A stretch of DNA of 64,000 nucleotides from positions 1,798,736 to 1,862,735 of the forward strand of contig OX246740.1 in the NCBI GenBank assembly GCA_945910005.1, written 5' to 3'. The DNA is from Isoperla grammatica (Eukaryota > Arthropoda > Insecta > Plecoptera > Perlodidae). Below the pieces are notes generated by a model. The model was given only the letters and a program-made list of their open reading frames with translations, did not search any database and had not been told where the DNA came from. Position 1 is the first letter of the stretch; each line of letters opens with the position of its first letter. Shown piece after piece: positions 10,901 through 22,159 of the stretch. The position numbers and the translations under genes are program-made.

Positions 10901-12468
10901 GCCCACGCCAGTCTGCATTCAGCTTCAGTCAGTGAGTGAGTGGGCTCCTCGATGTAGTCTTGTATGGTGCTCGCTGGCTGGCTATGCCCACCACTGACGT
11001 CACATCAAGGCGTTGGTTCACTGCAGTCTTGTCACACTGACATTTGGTTGACCAATGTCTCACTCATCTATGACGTCAGCATCAACAATCTTGTGTGGGT
11101 AACCCTACTGCAATAACTCTAACGAGGGCAATAATCCAAGGAATGTGCATTGCTATATGTATGTAGAAATGAGACGCGGGAGAAATGAGACTGGCGGAAG
11201 AGAGGAAAGAATGGAGAGATGTTTGATAACATCAAATGAAAATAAGTGCAAAGTTATTCCTTATTAAAGAAAGTGGATGACTCTCTCTTACATTACGGTA
11301 TTATTATTTATTGTTAAAAAATAACTTAGAATTAATAAATTGCGGTTGACATTGTGTTATCACTGATCAGATAGTTTCGGGTATGGTTAGGCCTGGCGCA
11401 GAGTGATCTTGTTAGGTAAGTGTCCCGACCAGTGACAAGTCAGTGCATGTTGACATGAAAAACACGTCGGTTATAGGTTCAATGACACAGTTTGCACGTG
11501 CAAGACGAAGCAAACCACTCAAGCCTACCTCGCACGAATTATTCATCAAACTTCTAATTAACGGAGCCAAACGAATTGAAATACAAACGTAATTAATATA
11601 TTCAGTTAATAATCTAGGAGCGCGTTGAAAGCTTCGCATACGTCCACCACACAACACACGTGACAGTTGAAACTATGACATATTTGCATTGCGGTGGAAT
11701 GGGACACGTTTTGGCTCGGTCATGTTTACCCACGACTCTGTCACCCAAAGGAGGAACCTTGTAACTTATACACAACTTAATAATTAGATCAACCTCACAA
11801 ACACAAGTCTCAGGTTCAGTTCAGAGAGGATCGTGCTTCAGCAGGTAGTTTCGCCAATGTAACGTTATCATGTTTACGACATAGCCGAGTCCAATAGTGC
11901 TAACTTTTCTACTTCTCTGTTCCTGCCGTCTATAGCTAACTTAACTGAAACACGTACACTAGGGATAATGAACGCCCATAGGTTGAATATCTGGAAATTC
12001 CTAACACAGTGGGCGTGATTAATAAGAATTGTGGACTGTACAAAGCGAGACTGCCGTATAAAAGCGTGAAAGAACGCCAGGAAACTGTTGATTTTCGTTA
12101 AAACAGCGTGCATCCAGCACGGCAGCCTGCACCGCAATCTACCGCCCGGTAGACAAGGATCTGAGGTCGTGACAGATAAGGCACCCCGACGCTACGCCAC
12201 TGCGTCAAGGCCCCACACCAGTACGGGACAGGACGCTACGCCACTGCGCGTGACGTCACAATGCGTGCCGACGAACGCGGGGCCAGGTGAGCTCGAGCTT
12301 CCGTGAGCCGCTATAGAACCCACCCTCGGCCGCGCCGTCAAAACATTCCCCCTCCCATGCACCCAACTATTATTAGCGTCGTTGTGGTTGTTGTCGGGCC
12401 GTGTGTGGGCGCATCACACATGAGAGCACATGAGGATACGACAATGTTTGACGAGTTATCGATGCCTT
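7974..12468. other. 4.5 kb of unique, mostly AT-rich DNA
   Basis: I find no supported gene, tRNA or long repeat. Open stretches (about 60-100 codons near 8723-9520, 9985-10290 and 11412-12137) have no recognised domains. The region holds three TGACGTCA palindromes (10995-11002, 11071-11078, 12251-12258), a small hairpin at 11037-11057 (GACATTTGGTTGACCAATGTC with one unpaired T) and a 17-bp direct repeat GACGCTACGCCACTGCG near 12189 and 12233 in a GC-rich patch (12100-12360). Confidence 0.45.
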
Positions 12469-12788
12469 GCACAGTGCACACATTACCCGGCACCTCCACC
12501 AAAGACCTTAATAGTAACTATAGTAAGGTCTTTGCATCCGCGAACAGTCTTCACCATCGCACTCAACACTTGTAAGAGAGAAGTCGGCCTTGCACACATT
12601 ACCCGGCACCTCCACCAAAGACCTTAATAGTAACAATACTAAGGTCTTTGCCTGCACTAACAGTGCACTCAACACTTGTAAGAGAGGAGGCGGCCTTGCA
12701 CACATTACCCGGCACCTCCACCAAAGACCTTAATAGTAACAATACTAAGGTCTTTGCCTGCACTAACAGTGCACTCAACACTTGTAAG
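12469..12788. repeat. Tandem array, about 106-bp unit, 3 copies, each with a hairpin
   Basis: Three units start with GCACACATTACCCGGCACCT near 12474, 12592 and 12696 and end in CACTCAACACTTGTAAG. Each contains AAAGACCTTA and, after a 13-nt loop, its exact complement TAAGGTCTTT, giving a 10-bp perfect stem. Units 2 and 3 are almost identical; unit 1 is more diverged and has an insertion. The stem is kept in all three units. Confidence 0.93.
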
Positions 12789-13881
12789 TCTCGTGTTCAT
12801 GTAGCGAATAGGCTCTCGACCAATCAGAAGGCCGGGCAGGCGATAGTCCAGCCCGCGAATACATTCGCTTGACGCCGTGGATACACAAAATACGCACTGA
12901 AACGAGGGCTTGTAGTATTTGGAAGGAATGTCCGCGAGCTGTTAGTATGACTCAATACCAGCATTCGCCTTCCTTGTGACTGAGGAAAACCTCGGAAAAA
13001 GCCTTCAGTCATGTCCGGTAGAGGCCAACGGGTTAACTAGCCTCGTGTATACTACGCACTGAGCCATCTCTATCCGTACAACCTTACAGATGCCTGCGTC
13101 GTAGATGTGTGACTAGTGACTACTGATTAGTGGCGAGCCCCGATTTCAAATACCGGTTGCTGATTGGCCACTGCCCACCCGTATATATGACGAACGCATG
13201 GCTAAGGTTGTTGCGGTGCCAGTACTGCACGTCATGTCAATGACGATGCAGGTCTGAGGAACCATGACACTGCATGGGATGGGTGGCTTGCATGTAGTGC
13301 AATGGTTTCAAGAAATGCAACGCAATGCAAGCACAATCGTCTTCAATCTTCACCACTTCCTGTCGACCACCTCAAATTAACGTTCGATTTTGGAAAGATA
13401 AGAGCCATCTATGATAAATGTATTCATTTAATTTTACTTATTTTTAAACTGTTACTTATAATTACTCTATTCATATGACCACAGTCTACCAAACACGATA
13501 ATGACTAATTAACGTGGTAGCAGCACACATTTATAAATAACTGTATATTTAATTACGTTAGGTGCAATTCCCTAAGACAGAATTTATTAATACCGCAGAC
13601 ATTTATAATTGACAGTTAATAAGAAATATTACAGTAACTCGTAAACGCTTGAATGGAGTCTTGCTTTCAAGTTATGGCATCCTAGGCAACAACAACTAAT
13701 TCATATGAAGAAATGTATTGCTTAGGAACAAGCTAGACGGTGCAATCGTCCAATGAACGCGTCCAATGCGCCTGGCATGTTCGTTACTTTCGGTTAGTAT
13801 GAGTGTTACCGACGTGGCGCAACAACCCGTTGTTTTTAATTTTATTAACATTAACCCGGGCCACGAAAGACTTCGTATTTT
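12789..13881. other. Unique spacer, no gene seen
   Basis: No repeat or recognisable open frame. Sequence becomes strongly AT-rich after about 13370. Confidence 0.45.
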
Positions 13882-13902
13882 AATATATATATATATATAT
13901 AC
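13882..13902. repeat. (TA)n microsatellite
   Basis: About ten TA units. Confidence 0.85.
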
Positions 13903-14010
13903 ATATCAAGAAAACCACTTGTAGGTGGATTTATGAAGAAAATCAGAAATGAAAAACCAACCCCGACTGGGAATCGAAATGGTTTTCTACATGTATATAT
14001 GTAGTACTAG

Positions 14011-14083
14011 TATGTATGTATGTATGTATGTATGTATGTATGTATGTATGTATGTATGTATGTATGTATGGTATGTATGTATG
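14011..14083. repeat. (TATG)n microsatellite
   Basis: About 18 tetranucleotide units. A phase slip near 14070 (GG) separates the last two or three units from the rest. Confidence 0.95.
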
Positions 14084-15444
14084 CACGTCTAGTATCGGTA
14101 TAATTTTCTACGCCAATAGTTCACTTGAATAACGAAAACTGAAAAGCAACAGAACAGAATTGTGCTTCGCCCACTTTTCGCACAAGTCCACATTTACCCC
14201 ACAAATATTATTCTATTTACACAAGAAAAGGGCGAACGAAATAAACATGGGTTGCAGTAAATGAGCCCTATCAAGTGTGTGAATCATGAGAATGCACAGT
14301 CGAAGAAGAACAATTGCACAGTTACGTTGTAAATACTTTCCAACTAAACGTTACGATCAGCATAAAACTCGGACAATATGCTACCACTCGTACAGACGTC
14401 ATTATAGCCATACTCCTGATCTAAGTATTGCGTCATACCCGCCGTTTCCTTCGTGTAAATATGACGTACAAGATATGTTGCGTTGGACATTTTAGATTGC
14501 AAAATCGTTGTCAACGGTTTTCGAAAATAATCCTCCAGCTAAATAAGAACAAAGGTATTTATAGCTTCGTGACTGGATGGTGCATTTCCTCGAATCGCAG
14601 TGCGTGTGCGTGTGTGTGCGTGTGCGTGTCTACTGCCCATGAGGAAGAGAGCACGGGGACTTTTCGAGACCCCCCCCCCCTTTCAATTGACTGGGTCTTC
14701 CCCTTTTCGCTAGAAACGACTTGCATGGGGATTAATATTACATGCGTTCACCTTTGAATAGGTCAGTTTCTCAGAAAAAGCAAATGGCCTGTCTGATAGT
14801 TTTGTGGGAGGGATTTCTAATAACTAGGGGGAATTAATGGCTGCAAATTTCGAGCAGCTGACCGTAAGTTTAACGGTTGGTTGCTACATTTGAAACAATA
14901 AAATATTCAATTGAGGACAAACTTTTCAAGTACTAATGTTGTAATACAAATAAAACAAAAAAGAAGGTCCGACAGCAACGACGACTAAAGCGCCCCAAGG
15001 ACTAAGGGCGAAAACATTCGAAACTAAGGGAGGCACTGCATGCAGTAATAGACCTACAATACACACCGCAACGTGTTCAACTGCATGCGTGGATCGAAGG
15101 GGCAGGGTAATCTGCAGGAGACATGCAAATAAAACAAATGTTATTCATCCCTACACTGGCCGACATACAGAAGAGTGGTCAATTCTTCGGTTTAGTCGGC
15201 GAGTTCCTGGGAGTTGTGTGACCGAAACAACCTAGCGTATTTTAAACAATGCGCAAGTTCTGTTGACTTGACGTTTCAGTGGGCCACACGAAAACCAAAC
15301 TCGTGTTGTGTCTTGTATTCCATGTTATGTGGCGAGTGTGTTGTGACGGAGCTCCAACTAACATCTGCTGGTCCGAGGCTCATTACCTCCTGGCCTAGAG
15401 CATGGAGGCTCCGTCTACCACCTGGCCACGCAACACCCCTGACT
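14084..15444. other. Unique spacer with simple-sequence patches
   Basis: Contains a GTGTGC-rich stretch (14601-14629) and a C11 tract (14670-14680), the only long C-run on this strand. No gene is supported. Open frames of about 69-109 codons at 14286-14757 and 15214-15525 have no recognisable domains. Confidence 0.45.
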
Positions 15445-17437
15445 GCAGTAGCGCACGACGTACTTCCATCTGGTAGCATCACTTGCTACATCTACACGGC
15501 TGACTCGATACAGGCCTTGCAGTAGCGCACGACGTACTTCCATCTGGTAGCATCACTTGCTACATCTACACGGCTGACTCGATACAGGCCTTGCAGTAGC
15601 GCACGACGTACTTCCATCTGGTAGCATCACTTGCTACATCTACACGGCTGACTCGATACAGGCCTTGCAGTAGCGCACGACGTACTTCCATCTGGTAGCA
15701 TCACTTGCTACATCTACACGGCTGACTCGATACAGGCCTTGCAGTAGCGCACGACGTACTTCCATCTGGTAGCATCACTTGCTACATCTACACGGCTGAC
15801 TCGATACAGGCCTTGCAGTAGCGCACGACGTACTTCCATCTGGTAGCATCACTTGCTACATCTACACGGCTGACTCGATACAGGCCTTGCAGTAGCGCAC
15901 GACGTACTTCCATCTGGTAGCATCACTTGCTACATCTACACGGCTGACTCGATACAGGCCTTGCAGTAGCGCACGACGTACTTCCATCTGGTAGCATCAC
16001 TTGCTACATCTACACGGCTGACTCGATACAGGCCTTGCAGTAGCGCACGACGTACTTCCATCTGGTAGCATCACTTGCTACATCAACACGGCTGACTCGA
16101 TACAGGCCTTGCAGTAGCGCACGACGTACTTCCATCTGGTAGCATCACTTGCTACATCTACACGGCTGACTCGATACAGGCCTTGCAGTAGCGCACGACG
16201 TACTTCCATCTGGTAGCATCACTTGCTACATCTACACGGCTGACTCGATACAGGCCTTGCAGTAGCGCACGACGTACTTCCATCTGGTAGCATCACTTGC
16301 TACATCAACACGGCTGACTCGATACAGGCCTTGCAGTAGCGCACGACGTACTTCCATCTGGTAGCATCACTTGCTACATCTACACGGCTGACTCGATACA
16401 GGCCTTGCAGTAGCGCACGACGTACTTCCATCTGGTAGCATCACTTGCTACATCTACACGGCTGACTCGATACAGGCCTTGCAGTAGCGCACGACGTACT
16501 TCCATCTGGTAGCATCACTTGCTACATCTACACGGCTGACTCGATACAGGCCTTGCAGTAGCGCACGACGTACTTCCATCTGGTAGCATCACTTGCTACA
16601 TCTACACGGCTGACTCGATACAGGCCTTGCAGTAGCGCACGACGTACTTCCATCTGGTAGCATCACTTGCTACATCAACACGGCTGACTCGATACAGGCC
16701 TTGCAGTAGCGCACGACGTACTTCCATCTGGTAGCATCACTTGCTACATCTACACGGCTGACTCGATACAGGCCTTGCAGTAGCGCACGACGTACTTCCA
16801 TCTGGTAGCATCACTTGCTACATCTACACGGCTGACTCGATACAGGCCTTGCAGTAGCGCACGACGTACTTCCATCTGGTAGCATCACTTGCTACATCTA
16901 CACGGCTGACTCGATACAGGCCTTGCAGTAGCGCACGACGTACTTCCATCTGGTAGCATCACTTGCTACATCAACACGGCTGACTCGATACAGGCCTTGC
17001 AGTAGCGCACGACGTACTTCCATCTGGTAGCATCACTTGCTACATCTACACGGCTGACTCGATACAGGCCTTGCAGTAGCGCACGACGTACTTCCATCTG
17101 GTAGCATCACTTGCTACATCTACACGGCTGACTCGATACAGGCCTTGCAGTAGCGCACGACGTACTTCCATCTGGTAGCATCACTTGCTACATCTACACG
17201 GCTGACTCGATACAGGCCTTGCAGTAGCGCACGACGTACTTCCATCTGGTAGCATCACTTGCTACATCTACACGGCTGACTCGATACAGGCCTTGCAGTA
17301 GCGCACGACGTACTTCCATCTGGTAGCATCACTTGCTACATCAACACGGCTGACTCGATACAGGCCTTGCAGTAGCGCACGACGTACTTCCATCTGGTAG
17401 CATCACTTGCTACATCTACACGGCTGACTCGATACAG
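15445..17437. repeat. Minisatellite, 74-bp unit, 27 near-identical copies
   Basis: Units start GCAGTAGCGCACGACGTACT at 15445 and then every 74 bp up to 17369. Length is strictly conserved. The only recurrent change I see is CATCTACAC to CATCAACAC in units 9, 12, 17, 21 and 26. Each unit contains GTAGCA-TCACT-TGCTAC, a perfect 6-bp hairpin with a 5-nt loop. The near-perfect identity implies very recent expansion or active homogenisation. 74 bp is also half of a 148-bp nucleosomal length. Collapse or expansion of the array in assembly is possible. Confidence 0.98.
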
Positions 17438-18807
17438 ACCCACACTTTGTGTGGATATACTTACTATAGCCAGCAGTCAGCACTTGTTCTGACCAGGTTG
17501 GTGATAACTACAAGTTAAAATTCGGGGTATTAAACGGTCGAGCTAACAATAGAAGTTAATTTACAAATGTTTACACTTTTTGAACAAGATATGTAGGCAA
17601 ACATTGGTTCGGTACTGACTGACAACATTTATTCCTCTAAAGTCCTTTTCCGGCCTTTTGCGAAGACATATTTTCGCCTCCGGCGCCTATAGGGCTCTCA
17701 CACACAAATAATTCAAATTATATACATTTAATACATGTTTTAATTCACCCGTCCCAGGAAAAAATACTTGTTGAACAATTGTTAACGCACGGATCAACGG
17801 TAATTTGTTGGAACTTTATTAATGCGAACAATATCTTACAGAACATAGAACTACCCACAGCAACAACTTTATCGCAGGTTGTTCCAAACAAGAAGTTGTA
17901 TATCTAATACACAATGTATACATCTTTGCCACTCGTCGTAATGCCAGACAGACATATGGTACTTTTTTACAACCGTGTGTTTTGTTACAATATCGTGTTT
18001 AGATCTGGTCTCGTAGTTACTCTAGTGAAGAGAAAGGAGAGTATGAAAGAACAGCAATTATGATGGTTATGATAACTACAATAAAAGAAATAACATAATT
18101 TTTCTAATAATTCACAGAATTAATTTAGAATGGTTCTAAGTGCAGTAGACCCGTATGTGCAGTATCATCGAGAAATACGAGGGACGGTTGTGGGTTCGAA
18201 CCCATTATTACAAATACGCTCTATAAAGGAGTGCAGTGTATAATTACACTGCACGCTACGGTATACCTGTTTACTGACTTTATAAATAGACAGAGAGTAG
18301 ATGGGCAAGTGGCAAATTATGATGACACGTTGTACCCGTGATTAGATACGCTATCATAGCCCACAATTTAGGTCAATAAAATCCAACCGAAACTTTAGAA
18401 TCATATTATAACTATTTTGAAAAACGCACGGTTTCCATTACACAAAATAAAAATAACACACCCAACAAAACAATACACAAATCCGAACCCATGAATATAT
18501 ATTTCCGACGGGACCGTTTGTGTGTGAAACAGGCTGCACTTCAAGTCAAGCTACTCCCAACGGTATTATTAGATGTTCATTACTCCAAATACTGAGTTGT
18601 TGTTTAGCTTCAAGCACGATGACTTGATGAGATTGGCTACAACTTCAACCGAATACCTTAGAGCCTAGTAGGGTATTAGGGTATTTGCTTGAACCGGGAG
18701 CAAGACGTAGGCTTATTTGCACCCACGTGTAAACCACCCTTTGTTATTTCCATGTACGCCTTGGGCTATTTATCATTATACCAGCACACCGATGGGTACT
18801 GTATATT
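17438..18807. other. AT-rich spacer, possible SINE trace
   Basis: No gene is seen. Around 18120-18215 the sequence TGTGGGTTCGAACCCATT has a box-B-like core GGTTCGAACCC, perhaps a SINE remnant, but I cannot place a convincing box A. Confidence 0.35.
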
Positions 18808-19245
18808 GAGAATTATCAGCGGCGGTTGGCGAACACCACCTTTAGGGGAACCACCCCGATACGAGCAAGTACATGAGGGTTGTTGAGATATCAGCAGCGG
18901 TTGGCGAACACCACCTTTAGGGAAACCACCCCCATACGGGCAGATACATAAGGGTTGTTGAGAATTGAGATATCAGCAGCGGTTGGCGAACACCACCTTT
19001 AGGGAAACCACCCCCATACGAGCCAGTACATGGTGGTTGTTGAGATATCAGCGGCGGTTGGCGAACACCACCTTTAGGGAAACCACCCCCATACGAGCCA
19101 GTACATGGTGGTTGTTGAGATATCAGCGGCGGTTGGCGAACACCACCTTTAGGGAAACCACCCCCATACGAGCCAGTACATGGTGGTTGTTGAGATATCA
19201 GCGGCGGTTGGCGAACACCACCTTTAGGGAAACACCCCCAACGAG
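18808..19245. repeat. Minisatellite, 75-bp unit, about 6 copies
   Basis: The unit contains GAGATATCAGCGGCGGTTGG and GAACACCACCTTTAGGGAAA. The third unit has a 7-bp duplication (GAGAATTGAGA). The last three units are nearly identical, while the first two are diverged. As 75 is a multiple of 3, the minus strand shows a 122-codon glycine/proline-rich periodic frame (18917-19285, 25-residue period). I see no start context, signal peptide or splice sites supporting it. Confidence 0.95.
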
Positions 19246-20192
19246 CAACAGAAAGGAAGCCCGGATTCTGGAAAACAATCAACATAAATTTATGACGGAC
19301 ATAATTTAAATCTTATATCACACGAGACTTCGGTTATGGCCCATAACAACACTTTTCTCCTACAATGCAAGTTAGCAAAGCGTCAAAATATTTCAATGAG
19401 AATTAAAAATTCATGAAACATACAGCATTTAACTAGAGCACCGCCATAAACGTAATAAAAATGATATATCATACAAAAAGTATTATCCTATACGTATAGT
19501 AAGAGAAATAAACCACTCGAACGCTATATGTATTGTTTATTTAGTGAATCGGAACCATAAATCTGGCGAATGGTTTCCAATCTCGGGCGCCCCACTTGAT
19601 TGTCGTGTGTGTGTTTAATAAGTTATAAATCAGCAAGCATCGCACCAATATTTGTACTTGCATGAGCGACAGAACTTGACGAGTGGAAACTGCCATCAAC
19701 ATACGTATCACGTGGTTTGTTGTGATCCTCGTCTTCAGCTTCGTTCACAATCTTGTGATGAACCCCACGGGACAAGAGTGGAAAGTGTTTTACTTGGCAG
19801 TGCGCAAGTACTTTCCTCGTCATGCACATAACATCATGGTTTGCCACATTATTTTACAGTGCCTGTCAGGGTCCCTCCTAGTCGTGACCGGTGCCCGCAA
19901 GGAGGGCTCCAAAATAATATCCTATTGTCATTTCTTCATTTATCTCATTATGGCCTCATCATTTACTCTTTCAACTTTGAGATTCTTCAAAGCTCCATAC
20001 TTTCCGGCCGTCCTTGCGACCTGAACGCCTTCCACCATCCCCCACCCCACCTCCCAATAGATTCCCTTATGACGACTCATGCGATGTGTCAAAAGAAAAT
20101 AGAAAACGCATATTCGTCAATGATATAGGCCTAAAGAGAGAGAAATACGCTATCAAAATTAGAAGAAAATGATATATTTATTTCCACAATAC
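19246..20192 (+). other. Spacer with an uncertain hydrophobic open frame
   Basis: An open stretch at 19683-20024 (113 codons) begins at GTG; the first ATG is at codon 26. It has three hydrophobic segments (about residues 8-25, 50-70 and 80-100), as in a small membrane protein. I do not recognise a family, and T-rich DNA tends to give hydrophobic translations by chance, so I do not call it a gene. The rest of the interval shows nothing. Confidence 0.15.
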
Positions 20193-20822
20193 TAATATTT
20201 GCGCATTAAGAATGACGCACGTGCGTCAAGCAGCCCTGATGGTAGCGCCAAGCTACGCCGAGACTGATATTTGGGCACCAAGAGTGACGCACGTGCGTCA
20301 GTGCGTCAGGCAGCCTTGAGTGTGGCGCCAAGCTACGCCGAGACTGATATTTAGGCACCAAGAGTGACACACGTGCGTCAGTGCGTCAGGCAGCCTTGAG
20401 TGTGGCGCCAAGCTACGCCGAGACTGATATTTGGGCACCAAGAGTGACGCACGTGCGTCAGTGCGTCAGGCAGCCTTGAGTGTAGGCGCCAAGCTACGCC
20501 GAGACTGATATTTGGGCACCAAGATGACACACGTGCGTCAGTGCGTCAGGCAGCCTTGAGTGTGGCGCCAAGCTACGCCGAGACTGATATTTGGGCACCA
20601 AGAGTGACGCACGTGCGTCAGTGCGTCAGGCAGCCTTGAGTGTAGGCGCCAAGCTACGCCGAGACTGATATTTGGGCACCAAGATGACACACGTGCGTCA
20701 GTGCGTCAGGCAGCCTTGAGTGTAGGCGCCAAGCTACGCCGAGACTGATATTTAGGCACCAAGAGTGACACACGTGCGTCAGTGCGTCAGGCAGCCTTGA
20801 GTGTAGGCGCCAAGCTACGCAC
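20193..20822. repeat. Minisatellite, 80-bp unit, 8 copies, E-box palindrome in each
   Basis: Units contain TGACGCACGTGCGTCA, a perfect 16-bp palindrome with a CACGTG centre, or the variant TGACACACGTGCGTCA. In units 2-8 this is followed directly by a second GTGCGTCA half. Each unit also holds GGCGCCAAGCTACGCCGAGA. Palindromes lie near 20213, 20286, 20366, 20446, 20526, 20606, 20686 and 20768. The order GC, GC, AC, GC, AC, GC, AC, AC and a linked AAGAGTGAC/AAGATGAC difference show a 160-bp dimer that was itself duplicated. Confidence 0.96.
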
Positions 20823-22159
20823 GTGGCTACCGCGGCGGCCGGCTGCTCGTCAGCTGCGATTGGGAAGGGGCGGTGACCTTGTCCTGACCTCGACACCGTC
20901 ACACGTCAGGGGCCCCTCAAAGGGACCCGATCACATCCCACGTGTTGACCACACGAAAACAAGTGTTGCCAACCCATTGTTGATCCCGACAGACCATCTG
21001 ACACAACTCCTGCATTTCTCAGCCAATAATCGAATCTCTTTTCTTTGTCAGTAGTGAGTTGTATAGTAACAACCAATGAGATATTTAATATCGGTCTTCA
21101 ATCAACTGAACAAACGATTGATTACTCGGCTTTTCACTGTTTGATGAGTTTGATTTCCAAAAGTGTTTCACAACATATCAAAATATATGTCAAATGTGGC
21201 TTTAAAAATATAAGATGGTTGTCATACCTACTCCCATAACATAAAATTCATTATTTTAACTACGCACCTCCACATGAACACTCCACGAGCCGCCACTGAA
21301 TGTATCACCTTCACATGTTGGCAGTGCAGCTGCTGCAATACTTCCACTGCTGTTGTCGCCCGCAAGATTTGGCTACGAAAGAGAAATATGGAGTGGCGGG
21401 GTAGATAGAGTGACAAGTCCTGCCACAACATCGTGTGTGGAAAGTCAGCGGTTACGTAAGTACGACGCATCAATATTTTTAAGGTGACAGGGTGGCGATG
21501 TGACGTAACGCAAAACTTGGGCGAATATTTGCACGGCGTCGTCTTGAACGACAGTTGTCTCTAAGCGGTGTTGAATGAATCCACGTATATCCCTATCATT
21601 AAAGCAAACAAGAAGAGCAAGTAAAACAATTGTTACGGGAAATTGGAATTTATTTTAATCTACCCATGTCACAAAACCCAGCCACCCCTTTTACCCTTAG
21701 GCCGACATAAAAATACTCCCCTTCCCTAAGATAGCTGATAGGAATTAATCACCGTATTCAAGTAAAGGTATAAGAGGGTGTAAAAATAATTATTTCGTCG
21801 CCTCTAAGAGGTATATTTAAAAAATATCGATCAACATTATTCTATATCGATTGTAGTTCTGACAAGTTCCGATTCTCCCAGGTTACCACCTTCACGATGA
21901 GTTTGGGGAACTTGTATTTTCTTACCTCACTCACTGGTCCACCCATATTTGGTGCAACACGACTCTGAGGACTATCTAGCCTGCGTGTGCTGAGTCGAAG
22001 GAAAGCAGTGTCGCAGGTAGGTGGGTACACGACTAGATGACCTAGCAACAGTCGGCGCTTTGCCACCTGTATGACGCAACTAGCATCAGATCATTCATTG
22101 GCTTTCAAACTGTGCTCATGTTAGCCCCCATACCGACCTCAGATCCCTAGCGCGAGACA
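20823..22159. other. Spacer with GC-rich flank
   Basis: 20815-20945 is GC-rich (CCGCGGCGGCCGGC, GGGGCGG, a further CACGTG at 20939) and could be promoter-like, but there is no coding evidence. The rest, to 22159, is ordinary AT-rich unique DNA. Confidence 0.35.

Noticed and set aside
15445..17437. CRISPR-like array
   Set aside because: There are no unique spacers: the whole 74-bp unit repeats, and the context is eukaryotic.
18917..19285. 122-codon glycine/proline-rich minus frame with a 25-residue period
   Set aside because: It follows exactly from the 75-bp minisatellite; the first, diverged units break the pattern and there is no start or secretion signal.
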